Part shown: in pieces, positions 1 to 10,976 of the stretch | How positions within the stretch are numbered: the stretch's first letter is position 1 | How the letters are laid out: every line of letters begins with the position of its first letter | Assembly: GCF_021117405.1 (NCBI RefSeq) | Contig: NZ_CP088251.1 | Location: 2,046,001-2,110,000 of the forward strand | DNA length: 64,000 nt | Source of the DNA: Frateuria edaphi | GTDB lineage: Bacteria > Pseudomonadota > Gammaproteobacteria > Xanthomonadales > Rhodanobacteraceae | Reading direction: 5' to 3' | The notes under the pieces: model-generated | Told to the model about the DNA's origin: nothing | The model's database searches: none | The model's input: the letters and a program-made list of their open reading frames with translations, nothing else | Translations under genes and position numbers: made by a program

Positions 1-15
1 GTGCCGTGCAGAAGA

Positions 16-2918
<2,903 letters not shown>

Positions 2919-2974
2919 AACCCGTGGCAGGTTGCGCCGGCGCCATGGCGCCGGCTTCGCGCTGTCGCCGGTGG

Positions 2975-3877
2975 TCAGGCCGCCCTGCAGCGCGGATGCA
3001 GCAGATCCTCCAGGCCGATACGCCGCAGCAGCTCGGCACGCACGCGGTCGGCCATGCCGTTGACGATCTCGGCGCCGTCCTGCGACGGATCGACGTGCAC
3101 ACGGAACGGCCGCCGGCCGAACGGTGCATCGACCACCCGGGCGATCGCCTCGGCCACTTCGCCCGCGTCGGCATCCGCGGGCTCCAGTGAAGCGAGCCCC
3201 TGCAGCGCCTGCTCAGGCAGACCGGCATAGGGACCGCCGTCGTACTCCGCGGCGCGCGCCGCATCCGCCGGCTTGCCGGCATGGAGGAAATGGTTGGTCC
3301 CCTGGGTGAACGCCCCCGGCACGATGATCGAGGTCTCGATGCCCCAGCGCGCCAGTTCACCGGCATAGCTCACCGCAAGCGCGTCCATGGCCGCCTTGGC
3401 GGCGAAGTACGGCGCCAGGTACGGCGGCGTGCCGCCGCGCGCGCTGCTGCTGGATACCCACACCAGCAGTCCCCGCCCCTGCCGCCGCAGCGCCGGCAGC
3501 GCCGCGCGGTTCACGCGCTGGGCGCCGAGCACGTTGGTGTCGTAGAGCTGCGCGAACTGCTCCGGCGTGAACGCCTCGGCCGGTCCGAACGCCATGTGCC
3601 CAGCGTTGTGCACGATCACGTCCAGCCGTCCCTGCGCGGCGACGATCTGCTCCACTGCGGCCTCGCAGGAGGCCTCCGAGGCGATGTCAAGTTCGATGGT
3701 GCGAAGGTCCACGCCGTGTTCTTCGGCGTGGCGGCGTGCCGACTCTACCTGCGGCGCATTGCGGCCGGCGGTCTCGCGCATGCTGGCGTAGACGGTGTGG
3801 CCGGCGCGCGCCAGGGCCCGGGCAGCCAGTGCGCCGAAGCCGCTGGATGCGCCGGTGATGAGGATGACCTGTTTCAT
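2975..3877 (-). CDS. Short-chain dehydrogenase/reductase
   Basis: An NAD(P)-dependent oxidoreductase of the classical SDR family, 300 residues. Visible motifs are the N-terminal dinucleotide-binding TGASSGFG (residues 8-15), the HNAG motif, a serine in the VSSSS stretch and the catalytic YFAAK (YxxxK). The C-terminal part after the Rossmann core is longer than in minimal SDRs, which suggests a specialised substrate pocket; the substrate cannot be told from sequence. The start is the ATG at 3877 (MKQVILITG). It lies 22 bp downstream of another SDR gene on the same strand, so the two are probably co-transcribed, and both read away from the LysR gene at 4758, a likely regulator. Confidence 0.85.
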   Translation of the reverse strand: MKQVILITGASSGFGALAARALARAGHTVYASMRETAGRNAPQVESARRHAEEHGVDLRTIELDIASEASCEAAVEQIVAAQGRLDVIVHNAGHMAFGPAEAFTPEQFAQLYDTNVLGAQRVNRAALPALRRQGRGLLVWVSSSSARGGTPPYLAPYFAAKAAMDALAVSYAGELARWGIETSIIVPGAFTQGTNHFLHAGKPADAARAAEYDGGPYAGLPEQALQGLASLEPADADAGEVAEAIARVVDAPFGRRPFRVHVDPSQDGAEIVNGMADRVRAELLRRIGLEDLLHPRCRAA

Positions 3878-3899
3878 GTTGGTACTCCCGCTATGAATT

Positions 3900-4640
3900 T
3901 CAGACGATGCCGCCGTTGGCGCGAAGCGTCTGGCCGTTGATCCAGCCACCATCGGGACCGGCCAGGAACGCGACCACGGCGGCGATGTCCTCCGGCTGGC
4001 CCAGGCGTTCCAGCGGCGCGAGCTTGGCAAGGTGGTCGACGAGTTCGGGCGACTTGCCGTCGAGGAACAGCCGCGTAGCGGTCGGGCCGGGCGCCACCGC
4101 GTTGACCGTGATGCCGCGCCCGCGCAGTTCCTTCGCCAGCACGCCTGTCATGGCCTCCACCGCGGCCTTGGTCGCGGCGTAGACCCCGTAGCTGGGCATC
4201 AGCAGGCCGACCGTGCTGGAGGACAGGTTGATGATGCGGCCGCCCTCATGCATGCGCCGGGCCGCCTCGCGCAGGGTGTTGAAGGTGCCACGCAGGTTGA
4301 CCGCGATGTGGCGGTCGAAGCTGGCGTCGTCTGTCTCGGCGATCGGGGCGAGGTTCATGATGCCGGCGTTGTTGACCAGCACGTCCACGCCGCCGAACGC
4401 GGCCTCGGCGGCGTCGAAGAGGCGGCGCACCGCGGTGGCATCGCCGACGTCCGCCTGGGCAGCCACCGCCTTGCCGCCGGCCTGCTCGATGCTGCGCACC
4501 AATGCCTCCGCCGGCGCGGCGTCGCCGGCGTAGTTGACCACCACCCTGAAACCGTCTCGTGCGAGGCGCTCGGCGATCGCGGCGCCGATGCCGCGGGATG
4601 CGCCCGTGACCAGGGCGACCTTCTGTTGCTGTGTGCTCAT
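3900..4640 (-). CDS. SDR-family oxidoreductase, FabG-like
   Basis: A 246-residue classical SDR resembling 3-oxoacyl-ACP reductases and glucose dehydrogenase-type enzymes. It has TGASRGIG near the N-terminus for cofactor binding, the NNAG motif, an active-site SSS and YAATK (YxxxK), and ends in the typical INGQTLRANGG substrate-loop region. A housekeeping FabG would sit in a fab cluster, so this copy is more likely an accessory ketoreductase or dehydrogenase; the substrate is unknown. The start is the ATG at 4640 (MSTQQQKVALVTG). It is first of a two-gene unit with the next SDR and divergent from the LysR regulator, with a 17-bp inverted repeat between them. Confidence 0.85.
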   Translation of the reverse strand: MSTQQQKVALVTGASRGIGAAIAERLARDGFRVVVNYAGDAAPAEALVRSIEQAGGKAVAAQADVGDATAVRRLFDAAEAAFGGVDVLVNNAGIMNLAPIAETDDASFDRHIAVNLRGTFNTLREAARRMHEGGRIINLSSSTVGLLMPSYGVYAATKAAVEAMTGVLAKELRGRGITVNAVAPGPTATRLFLDGKSPELVDHLAKLAPLERLGQPEDIAAVVAFLAGPDGGWINGQTLRANGGIV

Positions 4641-4696
4641 GGGATGTCTCCAGGGCCGGCACCGCGCCGGCGTGGGGAAAGCATCCTCTTTCGCCA

Positions 4697-4713
4697 CATG
4701 GAAATAATCCATG
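4697..4713. promoter_or_regulatory. Candidate LysR-type operator
   Basis: A perfect inverted repeat, catgga-aataa-tccatg, lies in the 117-bp gap between the divergent SDR and LysR genes. Its core fits the T-N11-A pattern (T at 4699, A at 4711) typical of LysR-family binding sites. Position and symmetry make it the best candidate for the site bound by the adjacent regulator; there is no direct proof. Confidence 0.55.
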
Positions 4714-4757
4714 TTATTTTTGCAACACTTTTCGTCTCACACGAACAATGGTGGTGC

Positions 4758-5669
4758 ATGGACCGGCTGGACGTGATGCGCCTTTTCACCCGCATCGTGG
4801 AGCGGCGCAGCTTCACGCTGGCGGCGCAGGACCTGGGGCTGCTGCGCTCCACCGCGACCCAGGCGATCAAGCAACTGGAGGCACGGCTGGGCGTGCGGCT
4901 GCTCCAGCGCACCACTCGTCAGGTGCGTCCCACGCTCGACGGCGAGGCGTACTACCGCCGCTGCATCGCGATCCTGGACGAGGTGGAGGATGCCGAGGCG
5001 GCCTTCAGCGGCGCCAAGCCGCGCGGCCAGTTGCGGGTCGACGTACAGGGCACGCTGGCGCGCCACTTCGTGCTGCCCGCGCTGCCGCAGTTTCTCGCCG
5101 ACCATCCGCAACTGCAGTTGCACATCGGCGAGGGCGACCGGTTGGTTGATCTGGTGCGCGAGGGCGTGGACTGCGTGCTGCGCGTGGGCGACCTGCACGA
5201 CAGCGCAATGGTCGGCCGGCGCCTGGCCCTGCTGGAGGAAGTCACCTGCGCCAGTCCGGACTACCTGGCGCGGCACGGTACGCCCGACGGCATCGAGGGG
5301 TTGGACGGGCACCGTGCGGTCGGCTTCGTCTCCTCCGCCATCGGTGCGGTGCTGCCGCTGGAATTCGTCGTGGCCGGCAGCGTCCGCCACGTACACCTGC
5401 CGGCGACGCTCACGGTCGCCGGTGCGGACACCTACATTGCTGCCGCTCGGCTGGGCCTGGGACTGGTCCAGGTGCCGCGCTATCACGTGGAAGAGGATCT
5501 GGCCGCGGGGCGCCTGGTCAACGTACTGCCCGACTTCCCGCCGACACCGACGCCCGTCTCGTTGCTCTACCCGCACAACCGGCAACTGTCGCCGCGGGTG
5601 CGGGTATTCATCGACTGGCTGGTACGCGAGTTCGGCAAGCGGCTACCGGCAGCCGGTAGCCGCTTGTGA
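4758..5669 (+). CDS. LysR-family transcriptional regulator
   Basis: A 303-residue LysR-type regulator. Residues about 1-60 form the winged helix-turn-helix, with the usual spacing from MDRLDVMRLFTRIVERRSF to the recognition helix (TATQAIKQLEARLG). The remainder is the periplasmic-binding-protein-like effector domain. It resembles the AaeR/DsdC-like subgroup common next to oxidoreductases. The start is the ATG at 4758, where family members begin; longer in-frame readings are antisense to the SDR gene. It is divergent from the two SDR genes and probably controls them and itself. The last codons lie inside a strong hairpin (5637-5665). The inducer is unknown. Confidence 0.88.
   Translation: MDRLDVMRLFTRIVERRSFTLAAQDLGLLRSTATQAIKQLEARLGVRLLQRTTRQVRPTLDGEAYYRRCIAILDEVEDAEAAFSGAKPRGQLRVDVQGTLARHFVLPALPQFLADHPQLQLHIGEGDRLVDLVREGVDCVLRVGDLHDSAMVGRRLALLEEVTCASPDYLARHGTPDGIEGLDGHRAVGFVSSAIGAVLPLEFVVAGSVRHVHLPATLTVAGADTYIAAARLGLGLVQVPRYHVEEDLAAGRLVNVLPDFPPTPTPVSLLYPHNRQLSPRVRVFIDWLVREFGKRLPAAGSRL
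5637..5665. terminator. Hairpin overlapping the end of the LysR gene
   Basis: A perfect 13-bp inverted repeat with a 3-nt loop: arm aagcggctaccgg at 5637-5649, complementary arm at 5653-5665. It ends one base before the LysR stop codon, in the short gap before the convergent GST gene. There is no T-run on either side, so it may stop or stabilise transcripts from both directions rather than act as a classic intrinsic terminator. Confidence 0.5.
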
Positions 5670-5704
5670 CGCGCCCCGGCAACGGGCCGCAGCGCGGGCG
5701 TGGC

Positions 5705-6328
5705 TCACGCGGCCGCAGCGCGGCGGGCGAGGCCTTCGGCATCCATCACCTCCTGCACCGCCGGTCGCTCCAGCATGCGGTGCTGGAACGCCTGGATGGC
5801 CGGGAAGTCGGACAGGTCCAGGTCCACGTGCTTTGCCCAGTTGGTCACCGTGAACAGGTAGGCGTCGGCCGCGGTGAAGCGGTCGCCGAGCAGCCACGGA
5901 TGGGTCGCCAGGGCGCTTTCGATCAGGGCATAGCGCTTGCGCAGGTAGTCCTTGCGCTCCTGCCGCGTCGCCTCGGGGGTCTCCGGCTTGAACAGCGGGC
6001 TGTAGGACTTGTGGATCTCGGAGTTGATGTAGCCGAGCACTTCCTGCAGGCGGTAGCGCGCCAGCGTGCCGTTGGCGGGCGCCAGGCCCGAGGCGGGCTT
6101 GAGGTCGGCCAGGTACTGCACGATCGCCGGGCCTTCGGTCAGCAGCTGGCCGTCGTCCAGCTCCAGCGCGGGCACGTAGCCCTTGGGGTTGATCGCCAGG
6201 AAGTCGTCGCCGTTTTCCGTGCGCTTGGTCTTGCCGTCGACCTTCACCAGCTGAAGGTCGATGCCGGCCTCGCGCGCGACGATGTGCGGGGAAAGCGAGC
6301 AGGCGCCGGGCATGTAGTAGAGCTTCAT
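5705..6328 (-). CDS. Glutathione S-transferase, beta-class-like
   Basis: A 207-residue cytosolic GST that would conjugate or reduce electrophiles with glutathione. The start MKLYYMPGACSLSPHIVARE is typical of bacterial beta-class enzymes, with the conserved Cys10 in PGACS; NPKGYVPALELDDG and the EGPAIVQYLAD stretch (Ser/Glu of the G-site) complete the thioredoxin-fold half, followed by the helical half. The start is the ATG at 6328. It is divergent from a single-cysteine HxlR regulator with two inverted repeats between them, which suggests induction by electrophiles. It converges on the LysR gene. The natural substrate is unknown. Confidence 0.92.
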   Translation of the reverse strand: MKLYYMPGACSLSPHIVAREAGIDLQLVKVDGKTKRTENGDDFLAINPKGYVPALELDDGQLLTEGPAIVQYLADLKPASGLAPANGTLARYRLQEVLGYINSEIHKSYSPLFKPETPEATRQERKDYLRKRYALIESALATHPWLLGDRFTAADAYLFTVTNWAKHVDLDLSDFPAIQAFQHRMLERPAVQEVMDAEGLARRAAAA

Positions 6329-6354
6329 GGGTGACTCTCCTTCGTGGGGGTGGG

Positions 6355-6442
6355 ACGTCCTTGGACGTGCCGCGCATCCTAGCCGCACGAAGTTACTGTT
6401 GGATACCACCTAACCAGGGATTAGTGCCAGAATGTGGTATCC
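6355..6442. promoter_or_regulatory. Two inverted repeats between GST and HxlR genes
   Basis: Two perfect inverted repeats share this divergent gap. The first is acgtcc-tt-ggacgt at 6355-6368, 27 bp upstream of the GST start. The second has 9-bp arms, ggataccac at 6401-6409 and gtggtatcc at 6434-6442, 24 bp apart. The second is a good candidate HxlR operator; the first shares its half-site with sites at 9735 and 16481 in the sulphur promoters. Confidence 0.5.
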
Positions 6443-6465
6443 CCACGGTTACCGAGGACACTCTC

Positions 6466-6855
6466 ATGGGCCTGCCCGTACGCAAGAGCAAAGTCGCCGC
6501 GCCGCCGCCGGCGTGCCCGCTGACCGAGAGCCTGACGCTGCTGCGCGGGGCCTGGGCACCCAACGTGATCTGGTACCTGAGCGCCGAACCGCGGCGCTTC
6601 GGCGAGTTGCGCCACGACATCCCGCGCATCTCCGCGCGCGTCCTCAGCGCCAGGCTGCGCGAACTGGAGTCCCGTGGGCTGGTGACCAGGCGCGTGCTCG
6701 ATACCTCGCCGCCGTCGGCCGAATACGCGCTCACGCCACTGGGGCGCGAACTGCTGCCGGCGATCGAAGCGCTGGCCCACGTGGGGCGCAAGCTGATCGA
6801 CCAGTGGGAGCTTGGGGCGCACAGCGTCAAGGCACGCGGACGCCGCGCGGCCTGA
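6466..6855 (+). CDS. HxlR-family winged-helix regulator, single cysteine
   Basis: A 129-residue MarR-like winged-helix protein of the HxlR family. The signature runs from CPLTESLTLLRGAWAPNVIWYLS through RRFGELRHDIPRISARVLSARLRELESRGLV, which is helix-turn-helix plus wing. Its only cysteine is Cys17, at the position used for thiol redox sensing by YodB, HypR and QorR in this family. The start at the ATG at 6466 (MGLPVRKS) fits the family length; longer in-frame readings cross the operator region. It is divergent from a GST gene, so the simplest reading is a repressor relieved by quinones or other electrophiles. That is inferred from family and context. Confidence 0.85.
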   Translation: MGLPVRKSKVAAPPPACPLTESLTLLRGAWAPNVIWYLSAEPRRFGELRHDIPRISARVLSARLRELESRGLVTRRVLDTSPPSAEYALTPLGRELLPAIEALAHVGRKLIDQWELGAHSVKARGRRAA

Positions 6856-6901
6856 AATACCAGCAATCACGCGAAGCAACACGTTCCTGCAAACCTGCTC
6901 C

Positions 6902-7051
6902 CTCACCCCTCAAGGGAGAGGGTTGGGGTGAGCGGCGGTTCTTGCGGAGTAGGCCGCTCCCCTGTGGAGCTTTGCGCCGCTGCTTTTCGCATGCCCGATC
7001 AGTCGGACGAGCCCCGGCCCCTCACCCTGCCCTCTCCCGGACGGGAGAGGG
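6902..7051. repeat. REP-like palindromes between convergent genes
   Basis: The 229-bp gap between the HxlR and cysK stops has no gene. It holds an inverted repeat with arms ctcacccc (6902-6909) and ggggtgag (6925-6932). A second palindrome, with arms ccctctcccg and cgggagaggg and a 2-nt loop, lies at 7030-7051. The second recurs base for base at 49765-49786, so these look like dispersed REP-type elements; they may also end transcription here. Confidence 0.55.
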
Positions 7052-7084
7052 TTCAAGCCCTGGCGCGCACAGGGGCGACGCGAC

Positions 7085-8065
7085 TCAGGCCGCAGTGGCC
7101 TTGGCGGCCAGCGACGACCCCGCCGCCTCCACTTCATCGGAGCCCTCGTTGACGCCCTCGAACAGAAACGTCGACAGGTAACGCTCGCCGGTGTCCGGCA
7201 GCATCGCCAGCAGCACCGAGCCTTCCGGCGCGCCCTTGGCCGCCTGCAGCGCCGCCGCCAGCGTGGCGCCGGAGGAGAGGCCCACGAAGATGCCTTCCTG
7301 CTCCGCCAGCTTGCGCGAGGTGTCTCGGGCGACCGTGTCGTCCACCGGCAGGATCTCATCGACCACTTCGCGATTGAGCACGCCCGGGACGAAGTCGGGC
7401 GTCCAGCCCTGGATCTTGTGCGGCTGCCATTCCTTGCCCGACAGCAAGGCCGCTCCAGCCGGCTCGCTGGCGATGATCTTCACTTCCGGCCGCGCGACCT
7501 TGAGCACTTCGCCGACGCCGGTCAGCGTGCCGCCGGTGCCCCATCCGGTCACGAAGTAATCGAGCCGGCGGCCGGCGAAGTCGCGCAGGATCTCGGCCGC
7601 GGTCGTGCTGCGGTGGTAGGCCGGGTTGGCCGGGTTCTCGAACTGGCTGGCAAGGAACCAGCCGTACTTCTTCGCGAGCTCGGCGGCCTTTTCGACCATG
7701 CCGGTGCCACGGGCCGCCGCGGGCGTCAGCACGACCTTGCCGCCGTAGGCGCGGATCAGCTTGCGACGCTCGATCGAAAAGGTTTCGGTCATCACCGCCA
7801 CGAACGGATAGCCGCGCGCCGCGCACACCGCCGCCAGCGCCACGCCGGTGTTGCCGGAGGTCGCTTCGATGACGGTCTGGCCGGGCTTGAGCGTGCCGCG
7901 CTGCTCGGCATCCAGGATGATCGCCAGCGCCAGGCGATCCTTCACCGAACCGGCCGGATTGAAGGCCTCCACCTTCACGTAGAGCTCGACGTTCTTCGGC
8001 GCGAGCCGGTGCAGCTTGACGATCGGCGTGTTGCCGATGGTGTCCAGGATGCTGTTGTAGATCAT
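7085..8065 (-). CDS. cysK: Cysteine synthase A (O-acetylserine sulfhydrylase)
   Basis: A pyridoxal-phosphate enzyme making L-cysteine from O-acetylserine and sulphide, the last step of the pathway encoded around it. The 326-residue protein has the PLP lysine in NPAGSVKDR (Lys42), the substrate loop TSGNTG, the phosphate-binding GTGGT and the C-terminal SSGAT. The start is MIYNSILDTIGNTP at 8065. Length and motifs favour CysK over CysM, but the two cannot be fully separated by eye. It lies 46 bp downstream of cysG on the same strand and is probably transcribed with it. A tail rich in Ala, Ser and Glu extends slightly beyond the family core. Confidence 0.92.
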   Translation of the reverse strand: MIYNSILDTIGNTPIVKLHRLAPKNVELYVKVEAFNPAGSVKDRLALAIILDAEQRGTLKPGQTVIEATSGNTGVALAAVCAARGYPFVAVMTETFSIERRKLIRAYGGKVVLTPAAARGTGMVEKAAELAKKYGWFLASQFENPANPAYHRSTTAAEILRDFAGRRLDYFVTGWGTGGTLTGVGEVLKVARPEVKIIASEPAGAALLSGKEWQPHKIQGWTPDFVPGVLNREVVDEILPVDDTVARDTSRKLAEQEGIFVGLSSGATLAAALQAAKGAPEGSVLLAMLPDTGERYLSTFLFEGVNEGSDEVEAAGSSLAAKATAA

Positions 8066-8111
8066 GGGTACTGACTCCGTAGGAAGTACCGGCGGATGCG
8101 CCGGCGAGGGT

Positions 8112-9674
8112 TCATGCCTGGTGGAGCGCGGCGAGTACGCCGTCCTGGCGCACCGGTTGGCGAACGCGGGCCGCCATGCCCGCTTCGCCGAAGTCGTCGA
8201 TGCCCGCGCCCAGCGGAGGCGCGCCGAACCACGCCAGCGAGCCCGCCAGCGTGGCGACCTCGCCGAGTATCAGCAGCGCAGGTGAACGGACCGCATGGGC
8301 CGCGGCGCGCCCGGCGAGCTGGGCCAGCGTGCCGGTCACGACGCGCTGGTCGGCGCGCGAACCGTTCTCCACCAGGGCGAACGGCGTGGCCGGCGCGCGC
8401 CCGTGCCCGAGCAGCCGCGACTGCAGGGTGGCGAGCTCGCCCACGCCCATGTAGACGGCCAGCGTCTGGTTCTCCTGCGCCAGTGCGGCCCAGTCCAGTG
8501 TGTCGTGCGAAACCTGGCAGTGGGCGGTGAGCAGGCGCACCGACTGGGCGTGGTCGCGGTGGGTCAGCGGCACGCCGGCGTAGGCGGCGCAGGCGAGCGC
8601 CGCGGTGATGCCTGGGACCACCTCGTAAGGGATGCCGTGGGCGCGGAGGAATTCGAGCTCTTCGCCGCCGCGCCCGAACACGAACGGGTCGCCGCCCTTG
8701 AGTCGCACGACGCGGCGGCCCGCGCGGGCGTGTTCGAGCATCAACGCGTGGATCTGTTGCTGGGTGACGTAGTGGCGGCCTGCCTGCTTGCCGACCTCGA
8801 TGCGCTCGGCATCGCGCCGCGCCAGCGCCAGGACGTCAGCGCTGACCAGACGGTCATGCAGGATCACGTCCGCCCCGTTGAGCGCGCGCAGGCCGCGCAG
8901 GGTGAGCAGCCCCGGATCGCCGGGGCCTGCGCCGACCAGCACCACCGAACCCGCAGCCGTGTTCTCCTCGTCGGCCAGTGCGCTCTCCGCCGCGCGGCGC
9001 GCCTCGGCCTCGCGCCCTTGTCGCAGCAGGGTCGCCACCGGCCCGGAGAAGAGCGTTTCGTAGAAGCGCCGTCGCGCGGCCGCTTGCGTGAAGCGCAGGC
9101 GGATGCGCGGACGCAGCCGCGCCGCTAGCGTGGCCAGCGCGCCCAGCGAATGATCCAGCAGGCTCTCCAGCCGCTCGCGCAGCAGGCGCGCCAGCATCGG
9201 CGCCTGGCCGCCGCTGGAAATCGCGATGGTCAGCGGTGCGCGGTCGATCACCGCGGGCACGTGGAAGCTGGACAGTTGCGCATCGTCCACCACGTTGACG
9301 AACAACCGCCGCAGCCCCGCCAGCTCCGCGATCAGGGCGTTGGTCGCCCGATCGGACGTCGCCGCGACGACCAGCCAGACGCGATCGAGCCAGGCCTCCC
9401 GGAAGGGCTCCGGATGATGGGCGAGAGCGCCCTGCTCCACCCATCCTCGCAGCAGCGGCGTCAGCTCGGGCGCATTCACCGTCACCTGCGCGCCGGCCTC
9501 CAGCAAGGCCGCCACCTTGCGCTCGGCCACGGCGCCGCCACCGACCACCAGGACGGCGCGATGGGAGAGGTCAACGAACAGCGGGTAGAGCTTCAAGGAG
9601 ACGGCCTGCGTGGGAAGTCCGATCACGCTAGGCGGGCGCTCCGGGGGCGACAAATGAATTGTCGCCGGCGGCAT
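8112..9674 (-). CDS. cysG: Siroheme synthase, trifunctional
   Basis: Makes siroheme, the cofactor of the CysI sulphite reductase encoded nearby. The N-terminal half is the precorrin-2 dehydrogenase/ferrochelatase domain, with NAD-binding [11 protein letters not shown] and the [22 protein letters not shown] stretch. The C-terminal half is the SAM-dependent uroporphyrinogen III methyltransferase, with [15 protein letters not shown] and [16 protein letters not shown]. From the ATG at 9674 the product has 520 residues, with about 25 residues before the usual LYPLFVDL start. That ATG has GAAGG three bases upstream. A GTG at 9626 is an alternative start, so the N-terminus is uncertain. It precedes cysK and is divergent from the CysB-like regulator. 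Confidence 0.94.
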   Translation of the reverse strand: MPPATIHLSPPERPPSVIGLPTQAVSLKLYPLFVDLSHRAVLVVGGGAVAERKVAALLEAGAQVTVNAPELTPLLRGWVEQGALAHHPEPFREAWLDRVWLVVAATSDRATNALIAELAGLRRLFVNVVDDAQLSSFHVPAVIDRAPLTIAISSGGQAPMLARLLRERLESLLDHSLGALATLAARLRPRIRLRFTQAAARRRFYETLFSGPVATLLRQGREAEARRAAESALADEENTAAGSVVLVGAGPGDPGLLTLRGLRALNGADVILHDRLVSADVLALARRDAERIEVGKQAGRHYVTQQQIHALMLEHARAGRRVVRLKGGDPFVFGRGGEELEFLRAHGIPYEVVPGITAALACAAYAGVPLTHRDHAQSVRLLTAHCQVSHDTLDWAALAQENQTLAVYMGVGELATLQSRLLGHGRAPATPFALVENGSRADQRVVTGTLAQLAGRAAAHAVRSPALLILGEVATLAGSLAWFGAPPLGAGIDDFGEAGMAARVRQPVRQDGVLAALHQA

Positions 9675-9715
9675 ATGCCTTCACGGCATGTGGACCGGGG
9701 CGCCGGCTACATTTC

Positions 9716-9762
9716 CTTGACACAGCACAACAGTGGACGTATAGACGTCCAAATATGTCAAG
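9716..9762 (+). promoter_or_regulatory. cysB promoter with overlapping palindromic operator
   Basis: A near-consensus sigma-70 promoter points at the CysB-type gene: TTGACA at 9717-9722, a 17-bp spacer and TATAGA at 9740-9745. A perfect inverted repeat, ggacgt-atag-acgtcc (9735-9750), covers the -10 box, as an autorepressor site would. A wider inverted repeat (cttgaca 9716-9722, tgtcaag 9756-9762) encloses both. The 11-mer gacgtccaaat (9744-9754) recurs upstream of cysJ at 16482-16492. Confidence 0.65.
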
Positions 9763-9875
9763 CGAACGGCAGCCACCACGCAATCACTACGGCCCACCCC
9801 GAGGTGCGCCTGGGCGATGTACCCGTGATTCGTCCGCGTCCACCCCTCCTGCCGAACGAACACGGATTCCCCGCC

Positions 9876-10868
9876 ATGACCCTGGTCCAACTCCGCTGCC
9901 TGGTGGCTATCGCCGACGCCGGGCTCAACATCACCCTGGCCGCCGAACGCGTGCATGCGACCCAGCCGGGCCTCAGCAAGCAGCTCAAGCAGCTTGAGGA
10001 TGAACTTGGCTTCAAGCTTTTCGTGCGCAAGGGCAAAAGCCTTGATGCGGTCACCCACGCCGGCCGCCAGGTGCTCGAACGCGCGCGGGTGATCCTGGCC
10101 GAGGCGGCCAACATCCGCTCGATCGCCGCGAACCTTCGCAACGAGGCGCATGGCGAACTGCGCATCGGCACGACCCACACCCAGGCGCGCTTTGCCCTGC
10201 CCGCCTCGATCGCGGCGCTCAACCAGTCCTACCCTCAGGTGAGCGTGCACCTGCAGCCGGGCCAGGATGCCGACGTGCTGGCCCAGCTCGAAAGCGGTCG
10301 GGTGGACATGGCCGTGATCAGCACGGCCGGTGCGCCGCCATCCATCGGCATCGCCCTGCCCGCCTACCGCTGGCATCGCGTGGTGGTCGCGCCGACGGGC
10401 CACGCCCTGGCGCGGCGCGCCCTGCCGCCCACGCTGGCCGAACTCGCCGCCGAGCCGCTGATCAGCTACGACTCCTCGGTCAAGCCGGAGTCTTCGCTGC
10501 GGCGGGTGTTCGAGACCGCGGGGCTGGTGCCGCAGATCGCGATGACCGCCGGCGACGCCGACCTGATCAAGACCTACGTCCGCGCGGGCCTGGGCATCGG
10601 CGTGCTGGCGGAGATGGCGATGCTGGCCGCCGACGGGGACCTGCGCGTGCTGCCGGCCGACCACCTGTTCCCGCAATGCACGACGTGGATCGTGTTGCGC
10701 CGGGAAGCGGTGGTACGCGAGTTCGTGCTGGAGTTCATCGGGCGGTTCGCACCGCATCTTGACCGCCGGGACGTGGCGCGCGTGCTGGCCGGCGACGAGC
10801 TGCCGGACGCATGGCCGCAGGCGCCGCACTGGCGCGAGCGGGCCGTGGCGCTTCCGGACGCTGCCTGA
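9876..10868 (+). CDS. cysB: CysB-type LysR regulator of sulphur assimilation
   Basis: A 330-residue LysR-family protein of the CysB/Cbl group, which senses N-acetylserine and sulphur status and controls the cys genes. The helix-turn-helix (MTLVQLRCLVAIADAGLNIT to QPGLSKQLKQLEDELG) matches CysB in layout. The group-specific TTHTQARFALP lies at the start of the effector domain, followed by the conserved SYDSS stretch. The start is the ATG at 9876, about 120 nt below a strong promoter whose -10 box is covered by a palindrome, suggesting autorepression. It is flanked by cysG-cysK on one side and the sat-cysHIJ operon on the other, which makes the role likely. Confidence 0.9.
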   Translation: MTLVQLRCLVAIADAGLNITLAAERVHATQPGLSKQLKQLEDELGFKLFVRKGKSLDAVTHAGRQVLERARVILAEAANIRSIAANLRNEAHGELRIGTTHTQARFALPASIAALNQSYPQVSVHLQPGQDADVLAQLESGRVDMAVISTAGAPPSIGIALPAYRWHRVVVAPTGHALARRALPPTLAELAAEPLISYDSSVKPESSLRRVFETAGLVPQIAMTAGDADLIKTYVRAGLGIGVLAEMAMLAADGDLRVLPADHLFPQCTTWIVLRREAVVREFVLEFIGRFAPHLDRRDVARVLAGDELPDAWPQAPHWRERAVALPDAA

Positions 10869-10898
10869 GGCGGCGGTTGGCCTTCGCCCTTGCGTCCG

Positions 10899-10941
10899 CC
10901 TCTCCGAAAGAGGAGTGCTCAATCGGGGCTTCCTGCGCCCC
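10899..10941. terminator. Weak hairpins between convergent cysB and sat
   Basis: Two short stem-loops (cctct/agagg at 10899-10913 and ggggc/gcccc at 10925-10941) lie in the 108-bp convergent gap. Neither has a T-run and the stems are only 5 bp, so a role in ending transcription is possible but weakly supported. Confidence 0.25.
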
Positions 10942-10976
10942 TCCATCCGTCTGCCCAAAAGGGGAGAAGAGCCGCC

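Noticed and set aside
8066-8111. A possible regulatory element between cysG and cysK
   Set aside because: The 46-bp gap is too short and shows no promoter, repeat or riboswitch-like structure.
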